Source: Phycisphaera mikurensis
GTDB lineage: Bacteria; Planctomycetota; Phycisphaerae; WQYP01
Assembly (NCBI GenBank): GCA_022730455.1
Contig: DZDI01000012.1
Location: 1 to 39,548 of the forward strand
Direction of reading: 5' to 3'
Length of the DNA: 39,548 nucleotides
This document shows, one piece after another, positions 33,327 to 39,548 of the stretch (the stretch's first letter is position 1; each line of letters starts with the position of its first letter). A model generated the notes under the pieces. That model made no database searches. It had not been told where the DNA came from and saw nothing but the letters and a program-made list of their open reading frames with translations. The translations under genes were made by a program, and so were the position numbers.

Positions 33327-33355
33327 TTGACCGCGGCGAGATTGGCGGATATTTT
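33327..33355 (+). promoter_or_regulatory. Sigma70-type promoter of tRNA-Ala
   Basis: TTGACC at 33327-33332 (5 of 6 to the -35 consensus), a 17-nt spacer, and TATTTT at 33350-33355 (4 of 6 to the -10). A start about 7 nt further would lie 8 nt before the mature tRNA 5' end, a normal short leader. Confidence 0.55.
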
Positions 33356-33369
33356 GATTCATCCGTACT

Positions 33370-33442
33370 GGGGGCATAGCTCAGTTGGTAGAGCGTCTCG
33401 ATGGCATCGAGAAGGCCAGGGGTTCGAGTCCCCTTGCCTCCA
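33370..33442 (+). tRNA. tRNA-Ala (anticodon GGC)
   Basis: All arms fold: acceptor GGGGGCA with TGCCTCC (one G-U), D stem GCTC/GAGC, anticodon stem TCTCG/CGAGA with loop ATGGCAT giving anticodon GGC, five-base variable loop, and T arm AGGGG-TTCGAGT-CCCCT. The discriminator base is A. The 3' CCA is not encoded (TTG follows), so it must be added. 73 nt, and GGC reads GCC/GCU alanine codons. Confidence 0.98.
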
Positions 33443-33536
33443 TTGGCGGGATATCTCATAGGGTAAGTTACGTTACGTGATGATCGGTCATAAAAGCCGC
33501 AATCAGTCCTTGGCAGCGGCGACGTTGGCCGCGTTT

Positions 33537-33566
33537 TTAGACGATGTCCACCTCTGAGGCTATAAT
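33537..33566 (+). promoter_or_regulatory. Sigma70-type promoter before ileS
   Basis: TTAGAC (33537-33542), an 18-nt spacer and a perfect TATAAT (33561-33566), about 60 nt ahead of the ileS start. Likely drives the ileS-pdxJ-dapA group. No T-box-like leader is seen between it and the start. Confidence 0.55.
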
Positions 33567-33628
33567 TACGGGCTTTGCAGATGGCGGATGCTGGGCTTGC
33601 TTCCGTTCGCTAATTTACCTGAGGTTAC

Positions 33629-36568
33629 ATGGAATCACACCCCACAAAGAGTTCGGAATCTCCATCCAAGGATTATAAGTCTACATTGAATTTGCCGTTC
33701 ACTGCTTTTCCGATGAAAGCCAATTTGACACAGCGCGAGCCGACAATCCTGGCGCAATGGCAAGTGGAAAATCTATACCAGCAGATTCTCGCATCGGACC
33801 ATCCTCGCGGTCAATGGGTGCTGCATGATGGGCCACCTTATGCCAATGGCGATATCCATATGGGACACCTGATTAATAAGGTGCTCAAAGATGTCGTGAT
33901 AAAATACCGGACGATGTGCGGCTATGACTGCCCGTATGTACCGGGGTGGGATTGCCATGGCCTACCCATCGAAAGCGCTATCCAGAAAGAACTTGGCCCC
34001 AAGCTCAAAAGCATGTCCCCGTCGGAAGTGCGAAAACTCTGCCGTGACTACGCACTCAAATTTGTCAATCAGCAATCGAAATCGTTTGAACGATTGGGCA
34101 TATTTGGTGATTTTAAAGATCCCTATCTGACCCTCACACCCACCTATGAAAAGGGCGTCTTGCAGGTATTGGCGGAGTTATTGCAGCGTGAACTGATATT
34201 TCGGCAGCGTCGGCCGGTTCATTGGTGTACCCATGACCAGACCGCCTTGGCAGAAGCCGAATTGGAGTATGCACCGCATAAGTCCACCAGCATATACGCC
34301 GCCTATGTGATGGATTTATCGGTAGGTTCGTGGCCTGTGGCCTTTGGCGCACAACCAACATCAGCCGCTTACCTGATATGGACAACCACACCATGGACAC
34401 TCCCGGCCAATCGCGCTGTCGCAGTCGGGCCCCAAAACGAGTACATCTGCCTGCGTGAAAAAACTGGGAAACACCCGGCATTAATTGTTGCCAGAGAGCG
34501 GGCAGAGGTTGTCATGCAGACTGCCGCCGCTGGACCTTTAGCGGCCACCTACGAGATTAAGGGAGAGGCCGTATCTGGTGATGCATTAGAGGCAGCAGCC
34601 ATCCCTTACCACCATCCCTTGGAGGACGAGCGCCTGTGCCCTGTCGTCTGCGCCGACTATGTAACCTTAGGAGATGGTACCGGTCTTGTTCACACTGCTC
34701 CGGGGCACGGTGCCGAGGATTATCTCACCGGCCGCCGCTACGAATTGGAAATTTATTCACCTGTTCTGCCGAATGGACGCTATGACCAAAGTGTAGCTGA
34801 GTTTCTTCAGGGCGAATTGATCTGGGATGCCAACAATAAAATCATTACACACTTAATCAATCGGCATCGATTGATTGCACAAGAGACGATTCAGCACAGC
34901 TATCCACACTGTTGGCGATGCCATCGCGCCACCATCTTCCGCGCTACCGAACAGTGGTTTGTCCGGGCATCGCATGAAAGCCCACTGGTGCATAAAGTGG
35001 AAGAATTCATCAATCACGTACAGTGGATACCGACGTGGGGTAAAACTCGCATAGCCGGAATGCTGGCCACGAGGCCCGACTGGTGCATTTCGCGTCAACG
35101 GTCGTGGGGTGTACCGATCCCGGCATTTACTGATTCCAACGGGAATATTTTGCTCACCGCCAAATCCGTTGCCCGCGTAGCAGATTATATCGGTCAACAT
35201 GGGGCAGATAGCTGGTACACCGACCCGCCGGAGAAAATTCTCGGTGCCGATTATTGGTTGGACGACGCGCTGACTCCCAATGCAGGGACTAAACCCAACC
35301 ATGAATTTTCTACGGTCGATCTGCGTAAAGGCAGCGATATTCTGGATGTTTGGTTTGAATCCGGAGCGTCCCATCACGCCGTCTTGGAGGGGACTCATCC
35401 ACGGCTTGGCTATGGGGCGGATTTATATCTGGAGGGTTCTGACCAGCACCGCGGCTGGTTTCAATCGACACTCCTGGAGGCCGCCGGATACAAAACTCAA
35501 CCACCGTTCAAAACCGTTTTGACGCACGGGTTTATTGTCGACGGGCAAGGCTGCAAGATGTCGAAAAGTACGGGTAACGACATTAAAGTTTCCGACGCGC
35601 TTAAGGAACATGGTGCCGATGTGCTCCGGCTTTGGGTGGCGAGCGTCGATTATCATAATGACATGCCATGCTCGAGAGAATTGCTGACACGTGTTGGCGA
35701 GGCGTATCGGAAAATTCGCAACACGTTCCGATATCTGCTTGGCAATTTATATGATTTTGATCTGTCCCAACATGCCATCCAGCCGGCAAGCCAGAGTATT
35801 GATATGTGGATGCTTCATCGCCTGGGCGCGATGGAGCACGATACACTCGCGGCCTATGAGCAATATGACTTCCACAGGGTATTTAGAAATATTTATGAAT
35901 TTTGCAATGTGGATATTTCAGCCATATATGCCAAAGCGATTAAAGACCGTTTATACTGCGACCTACCGGATTCACCTCGGCGACGCGCTTCACAGCACGT
36001 TTGCTTTTTACTCCTCCAGTCAATGGTAAAATTGTGCGCTCCTGTTCTGGTCTTCACGGCCGATGAGGTGTGGCGTGCTTTGCGGGAGCTTTCGGGGATA
36101 AAACTCTTGCCGCCCTCCATACACCAGGCCCGATTTTCCGATCTAATTACAGTTCAATCCGCAGAGATCGAACTGTGGACCAGGTGGATGGAACTGGTTG
36201 AGCGCGGAAATAAACAGTTGGATGAACTTAAACGTGCGGTCGGATTGGGCAATGCACTTGATGCAGAAGCTGTAATCATTGCCCCTGCGGATGCGGCATC
36301 CCAGTCTCTGGCGTCTTTATACGGGCCGGAAATTGAAGATGTGTTGGGGGCGGGATGCCACCGGATTGAAGTCGGTCCGGAATGGCACATTCGCATGGTG
36401 GATGTGCGGGATCGATACACCAGTTGTGCGCGGTCATGGAAGCGGCGACCGGACGTTGGGACAGACTCTCAATATCCCGATTTATCCGCACGCGATGCGC
36501 GAGTAGTGGAAGCTCTACGCCGATCAACCAGCGATATGTCGGATGTTTCGGTTTCGTCACGGGGATAA
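33629..36568 (+). CDS. ileS: Isoleucyl-tRNA synthetase
   Basis: Class I synthetase charging tRNA-Ile, with a CP1 editing domain (979 residues). HIGH motif is HMGH (77-80), GWDCHGLPIE follows, the CP1 part includes WTTTPWTLPANRAVAVGP, and KMSKS is perfect at 643-647 (KMSKSTGND). The anticodon-binding helical domain follows. The C-terminal zinc finger expected of bacterial IleRS (C-x-R-C-W ... L-C-x-R-C) is degraded: the segment reads CARSW from Cys933, then DLSARDA, so three of four cysteines are replaced. ATG at 33629 has GAGG four to five nt upstream. pdxJ follows with 3 nt, so they are one operon; the -10/-35 pair at 33537 fits as promoter. Confidence 0.97.
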   Translation: MESHPTKSSESPSKDYKSTLNLPFTAFPMKANLTQREPTILAQWQVENLYQQILASDHPRGQWVLHDGPPYANGDIHMGHLINKVLKDVVIKYRTMCGYDCPYVPGWDCHGLPIESAIQKELGPKLKSMSPSEVRKLCRDYALKFVNQQSKSFERLGIFGDFKDPYLTLTPTYEKGVLQVLAELLQRELIFRQRRPVHWCTHDQTALAEAELEYAPHKSTSIYAAYVMDLSVGSWPVAFGAQPTSAAYLIWTTTPWTLPANRAVAVGPQNEYICLREKTGKHPALIVARERAEVVMQTAAAGPLAATYEIKGEAVSGDALEAAAIPYHHPLEDERLCPVVCADYVTLGDGTGLVHTAPGHGAEDYLTGRRYELEIYSPVLPNGRYDQSVAEFLQGELIWDANNKIITHLINRHRLIAQETIQHSYPHCWRCHRATIFRATEQWFVRASHESPLVHKVEEFINHVQWIPTWGKTRIAGMLATRPDWCISRQRSWGVPIPAFTDSNGNILLTAKSVARVADYIGQHGADSWYTDPPEKILGADYWLDDALTPNAGTKPNHEFSTVDLRKGSDILDVWFESGASHHAVLEGTHPRLGYGADLYLEGSDQHRGWFQSTLLEAAGYKTQPPFKTVLTHGFIVDGQGCKMSKSTGNDIKVSDALKEHGADVLRLWVASVDYHNDMPCSRELLTRVGEAYRKIRNTFRYLLGNLYDFDLSQHAIQPASQSIDMWMLHRLGAMEHDTLAAYEQYDFHRVFRNIYEFCNVDISAIYAKAIKDRLYCDLPDSPRRRASQHVCFLLLQSMVKLCAPVLVFTADEVWRALRELSGIKLLPPSIHQARFSDLITVQSAEIELWTRWMELVERGNKQLDELKRAVGLGNALDAEAVIIAPADAASQSLASLYGPEIEDVLGAGCHRIEVGPEWHIRMVDVRDRYTSCARSWKRRPDVGTDSQYPDLSARDARVVEALRRSTSDMSDVSVSSRG

Positions 36569-36571
36569 ACT

Positions 36572-37285
36572 ATGCCGCTGCTAGGTGTCAATATTGATCA
36601 TGTCGCTACACTTCGCCAAGCTAGGCGGGGTGCTGACCCTGACCCGGTCTGGGCGGCCGTGGAAGCACAGCTTGGCGGAGCTGACATTATCACCATTCAT
36701 CTGCGCGAGGATAGGCGCCACATTAACGACGATGATGCTCGGCGGTTACGTTCGACAGTGCAGGTTCCGCTGAATTTGGAAATGGCAGCCGTAACCGAAA
36801 TTCGGAATATTGCCCTTCAAATAAAGCCTGCAATGGTTACATTGGTGCCGGAAAAACGCACGGAAGTGACAACGGAAGGCGGATTGGATGCAGCGCAGCA
36901 GGTTCATAGCCTTCGTGCCTTCATCACCCCGCTGCGCAAGAAGGGCATCCTGGTAAGTGCCTTTATTGACGCCGATGTCACTCAAGTGCACGCAGCGGCC
37001 GATGCCGGTTTTGATATTTGTGAATTGCACACCGGCCCCTATTCCAATGTGGCTCCTAATCGACACACCGAAGAAATCGATCGGTTGCGGCTGGCAGGAG
37101 AGGAAGTCGTTAACCATGGAATGCAACTAAATGCTGGCCACGGCTTAAACTATGCAAATGTCGGCCCGGTTGCGGAACTACCACATATGGCTGAACTGCA
37201 TATCGGACACTCAGTGATCAGCCGCGGCGTGTTTATTGGGCTTCGTGAAGCCGTACGTCTTATGCGGAACCTGATCAATTATTAA
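36572..37285 (+). CDS. pdxJ: Pyridoxine 5'-phosphate synthase
   Basis: Joins 1-deoxy-xylulose 5-phosphate and 3-amino-2-oxopropyl phosphate to give pyridoxine 5'-phosphate in the DXP-dependent vitamin B6 route (TIM barrel, 237 residues, typical length). Motifs: NIDHVATLRQARRG (7-20), ITIHLREDRRHINDDD, PLNLEMAAV, VTLVPEKRTEVTTEGGLD, FIDAD, ELHTGPYS, LNAGHGLNY and ELHIGHSVISRGVF, all conserved in PdxJ. It begins 3 nt after the ileS stop with GGGGA upstream inside ileS. Two PLP enzymes (argD, degT) lie in the window but context does not link them. Confidence 0.97.
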   Translation: MPLLGVNIDHVATLRQARRGADPDPVWAAVEAQLGGADIITIHLREDRRHINDDDARRLRSTVQVPLNLEMAAVTEIRNIALQIKPAMVTLVPEKRTEVTTEGGLDAAQQVHSLRAFITPLRKKGILVSAFIDADVTQVHAAADAGFDICELHTGPYSNVAPNRHTEEIDRLRLAGEEVVNHGMQLNAGHGLNYANVGPVAELPHMAELHIGHSVISRGVFIGLREAVRLMRNLINY

Positions 37286-37303
37286 AGGCAAGGAGTCAGC
37301 ACC

Positions 37304-38179
37304 ATGTTTGCGGGATCATTTACCGCCTTAATTACCCCGTTCAGAAATAACATCTTCGATGAAACAGCCTTTGCGCAGCAGATTAAGGCCCAGGTGAATG
37401 CAGGCATTACGGGCATTGTGCCGGTTGGCACCACGGGAGAATCTCCAACGTTATCCCATGAGGAACACCGGCGGGTTATAGAAACCGCAGTCTCACTGGC
37501 CCGTGGCACAGGGATGAAGGTGCTGGGCGGAACAGGCTCCAACAGTACCGACGAGGCCATCGAGCTCACGGCCCATGCCAAGGCGTCCGGCGCTGATGCC
37601 GTCCTATTGGTTAACCCTTATTACAACAAACCCACACAGGAGGGCCTTTTCCGGCATTTTAGAGCCATCGCAGAACGCGTGGATATACCCATTGTCCTTT
37701 ACAACATACCCGGCCGTACCGGAGTCACTATGACAGTGGCTACAATGCAACGTCTCACACGACAATGTAAAAATATTGTTGCCGTAAAAGATGCCGCTGG
37801 CAATTTAGATTTAACCAGTGAAGCCGTAGGTGCGGGTTTAACAGTATTATCGGGAGATGATTCTCTCACGGTTCCGATGATGGCCGTTGGTGCCACGGGG
37901 GTGGTGAGCGTGGCATCTAATATTGTGCCGGAAACGGTGGTGGCGATGGTGAAAAACGCAGCCGCCGGTAATTTCAAAGAGGCGCGACTGATTCATCACA
38001 AACTATTTGCATTATGCCGTGCGTTGTTTATTGAAACCAATCCCATTCCGATCAAGGCGGCCATGCAAATGGTGGGACGGGATACTGGCGAATTACGCTT
38101 ACCATTATGTGAACTAAGCGACGCTAACCGCACTGCTTTACGAAATGCGCTTTTGGCGGCAGGTTTGCCGCTGGCATAG
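37304..38179 (+). CDS. dapA: 4-hydroxy-tetrahydrodipicolinate synthase
   Basis: First step of the lysine/diaminopimelate branch: condensation of pyruvate and aspartate semialdehyde (class I aldolase TIM barrel, 291 residues). Active-site residues visible: Thr43 and Thr44 in VGTTGESPTL, Tyr133 and Arg138 in VLYNIPGRTG, and Schiff-base Lys162 in VAVKDAAGNLD. SGDDSLTVPMMAVGATGVVSV fits the glycine-rich barrel end. ATG at 37304 has AAGGAG and an 8-nt spacer, 18 nt after pdxJ. Confidence 0.96.
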   Translation: MFAGSFTALITPFRNNIFDETAFAQQIKAQVNAGITGIVPVGTTGESPTLSHEEHRRVIETAVSLARGTGMKVLGGTGSNSTDEAIELTAHAKASGADAVLLVNPYYNKPTQEGLFRHFRAIAERVDIPIVLYNIPGRTGVTMTVATMQRLTRQCKNIVAVKDAAGNLDLTSEAVGAGLTVLSGDDSLTVPMMAVGATGVVSVASNIVPETVVAMVKNAAAGNFKEARLIHHKLFALCRALFIETNPIPIKAAMQMVGRDTGELRLPLCELSDANRTALRNALLAAGLPLA

Positions 38180-38217
38180 CCTACACCACCATTTTGTTTA
38201 TTAAATAGGAGAAGAAC

Positions 38218-38670
38218 ATGGCCCGTACTATCAACTACTCAACCCTGCAGAGCCTAGGACTGCTTCTAATTCGCCTGGCGATTGCCATGGTATTTTTGTA
38301 CCATGGATCGCAGAAACTTTTTGGCGCGTTTGGCGGCCCTAATTATCAGGAATTTGCCAAATTTCTTGCAGCCCGGCATGTCCCTATGCCAATGGAGAGC
38401 GCGATACTCTCCGGCTGCGCGGAGTTTTTTGGTGGATTGGTATTTTTGATAGGAACCGGCCTGCGACTGATATCCATCCCTTTGGCATTTAACATGCTGG
38501 TGGCCGTTATCTTCACCGCACCCAACGGATTTAACCTCGCAAATAAGCCTTATCCGGGCTGCGAATACCCCCTGACCCTACTGCTGGTGGTGATCGCTAT
38601 GGGCTTGATCGGCCCTGGAGAATTTACTCTCGACCGTCTATTCCGCAAATCCGTCAAGGTCGTGGTGTAG
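38218..38670 (+). CDS. DoxX-family membrane protein
   Basis: 150-residue inner-membrane protein with four predicted helices (about 12-30, 57-77, 82-101, 116-135). Signature stretches are LLLIRLAIAMVFLYHGSQKL and LSGCAEFFGGLVFLIGTGLR, characteristic of DoxX/quinol-interacting family members; function in most bacteria is unclear. ATG at 38218 has AGGAG with a 6-nt spacer. Its stop overlaps or abuts the next start (TAGTGATG), so it is coupled to the lipoprotein gene. Confidence 0.85.
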   Translation: MARTINYSTLQSLGLLLIRLAIAMVFLYHGSQKLFGAFGGPNYQEFAKFLAARHVPMPMESAILSGCAEFFGGLVFLIGTGLRLISIPLAFNMLVAVIFTAPNGFNLANKPYPGCEYPLTLLLVVIAMGLIGPGEFTLDRLFRKSVKVVV

Positions 38671-38672
38671 TG

Positions 38673-39389
38673 ATGGAAGCGAGCATCAGTAGCGCTCCTC
38701 TGCAACGCCGATGTGGTCCCCAACTATGTTGGGCGGTTACCGGGCTGTTATCCGTTACGGGAATGGTTGCGTTGGCGGGCTGTGCTCACGAGGCTGTCAT
38801 GCCGGGCGTGTCACGTGTGGCGAACCACATGGCTCGCTCACACCGCGTGGACCCTGAATTGGCGGCTGTTCTCGGTAACTTAGCGCAGGCCAGCAGCAAT
38901 AAATGCCAGTTGAGTTTTCTGGCAGGCTTTAAGGGTTTATCACCGGGTGCGGCAAGGTTTAATCAGTACATGGCAAAGAGCCAGAAAACCTTGCTGAATG
39001 AACTGCAGAATTGGGCGCACACGCACCACTTGGTGTTGCGGCCGCATCGCCGGCGTGGCTTATTTGCGGTGGCGGCGAAAATCCAAAATTCCAGTGATGC
39101 ACATGCGCTGCTTTCCACCAGCGGTGCTCAATTTGAACGCCTGTATCTGCTCCTGATGTACACCGACTATTCCTGGCAAATTCAACTGGACCAGGCAGCT
39201 CTGCGTTTCACGGCACCACCAGTTCCGATAGCTTACCTTGAACACGCGTTAGAAGTAAACCGCCGTTCTCGATCACTGATCTTGCAATTACTTTCTAATA
39301 TCAAGACTTCAGCTTCAGCATCCGCCTTGGTAACCGGCTCCCAGCGAGATTATTTTACCGGTACTCCCAATCAAAAGTGCCACCATTGA
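38673..39389 (+). CDS. Lipoprotein with DUF4142-like region
   Basis: 238 residues. A signal with lipobox VALAGC (Cys37) precedes a helical region (about 58-205) that recalls DUF4142 predicted outer-membrane proteins: LAAVLGNLAQASSNKCQLSF, ARFNQYMAKSQKTLLNELQ, FERLYLLLMYTDYSWQIQ. The match is by pattern of helices, so only moderate. ATG at 38673 is preferred to the GTG at 38670. It follows the DoxX-like gene directly. The Ser/Thr-rich C-terminus ends NQKCHH, without a known motif. Confidence 0.7.
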   Translation: MEASISSAPLQRRCGPQLCWAVTGLLSVTGMVALAGCAHEAVMPGVSRVANHMARSHRVDPELAAVLGNLAQASSNKCQLSFLAGFKGLSPGAARFNQYMAKSQKTLLNELQNWAHTHHLVLRPHRRRGLFAVAAKIQNSSDAHALLSTSGAQFERLYLLLMYTDYSWQIQLDQAALRFTAPPVPIAYLEHALEVNRRSRSLILQLLSNIKTSASASALVTGSQRDYFTGTPNQKCHH

Positions 39390-39447
39390 GTGCAGAAGCT
39401 ACCGTGTCACGGCCGCGAGTGGATTGCGAATCCATTCGGCAGGAGGC

Positions 39448-39513
39448 TGTCCAAATAGACGCACGCCACAATCCATGCCGTCGTAGGCAGACTCCTAGGA
39501 GCCTGTCCATGTA
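39448..39513 (+). repeat. Double copy of the intergenic repeat with AATCCATGCCGTCG module
   Basis: TGTCCAAATA (39448-39457), AATCCATGCCGTCG (39470-39483) and TGTCCATGTA (39504-39513) lie within 66 nt, and CTCCTAGGAG (39492-39501) between them is a 10-nt palindrome. The second module and the TGTCCA core are both shared with the 8.03-8.07 kb locus. Confidence 0.55.
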
Positions 39514-39514
39514 A

Positions 39515-39548
39515 AACCGATCAGTTGGTTTTTATTCGGCGATCGGTT
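39515..39548. repeat. Inverted repeat at window end
   Basis: AACCGATC (39515-39522) and GATCGGTT (39541-39548) are perfect inverted repeats, and inside them AAAACC (39513-39518) with GGTTTT (39527-39532) is an alternative short stem followed by TATT. It may be a terminator or the edge of a larger repeat cut by the window. Confidence 0.4.

Noticed and set aside
32986-33459. 157-residue minus-strand frame ending the maf gap, starting GGKGTRTPGLLDAIETLY
   Set aside because: Its N-terminus is the antisense translation of tRNA-Ala, a classic false protein.
34853-35398. 181-residue minus-strand frame
   Set aside because: It lies inside ileS, antisense, with no family pattern.

Overview
This window looks like chromosomal DNA from a diderm bacterium, most likely Planctomycetota or a close PVC-group relative (perhaps Phycisphaerae-like). 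The lineage is an inference: no rRNA or other decisive marker is present. Supporting signs are a type II (ResB/CcsA) cytochrome c maturation operon with a large extra domain on CcsA, a stand-alone LigD-phosphoesterase-like protein, a eukaryote-like (GH13_8) glycogen branching enzyme beside an unusual glycogen-synthase-like glycosyltransferase, and a heptosyltransferase, lipoproteins and a beta-barrel protein that imply an outer membrane. Most genes are housekeeping and genes are closely packed on both strands. TTG starts with good ribosome binding sites occur (glgB).

Layout. 1-4.2 kb (minus): aldo/keto reductase, an outer-membrane beta-barrel candidate and a glycogen-synthase-like glycosyltransferase. 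4.6-7.8 kb (plus): an APH-fold protein whose catalytic loop is broken, then branching enzyme GlgB; with the divergent glycosyltransferase this forms a glycogen locus. 7.8-8.15 kb: a GC-rich, strongly hairpinned intergenic element. 8.2-12.6 kb (plus): orphan MCE/MlaD protein, SAM methyltransferase, DegT-type sugar aminotransferase and a Kch-like potassium channel. 12.9-18.0 kb (minus): resB-ccsA-mrp operon with a perfect CRP-type palindrome upstream. 18.2-19.2 kb (minus): NAD-type isocitrate dehydrogenase. 19.5-24.0 kb (plus): aldo/keto reductase, TSUP transporter plus DUF1634 partner behind a hairpin leader, and a large secreted RDD-domain protein. 24.1-29.5 kb: trmL-mazG, a minus-strand LigD-PE-like protein, then TPR lipoprotein, a single-TM protein, METTL21-like methyltransferase, rsmE and argD. 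29.58-30.17 kb: decayed insertion sequence with recognisable inverted ends. 30.3-33.05 kb: dus, a family-9 glycosyltransferase and maf. 33.37 kb: tRNA-Ala(GGC) with its own promoter. 33.6-39.4 kb: ileS, pdxJ, dapA, doxX-like gene and a DUF4142-like lipoprotein.

Points that ordinary annotation would miss: a short sequence family with core TGTCCAAATA that recurs only in gaps between genes (2.3, 8.06, 19.2 and 39.45-39.51 kb); the structured element after glgB; the apparently dead kinase in the glycogen locus; loss of three of four zinc-finger cysteines in IleRS and of the second CxxC cysteine in Mrp; and the CRP-like operator before the cytochrome c maturation operon. I see no CRISPR array, phage or obvious new defence system.
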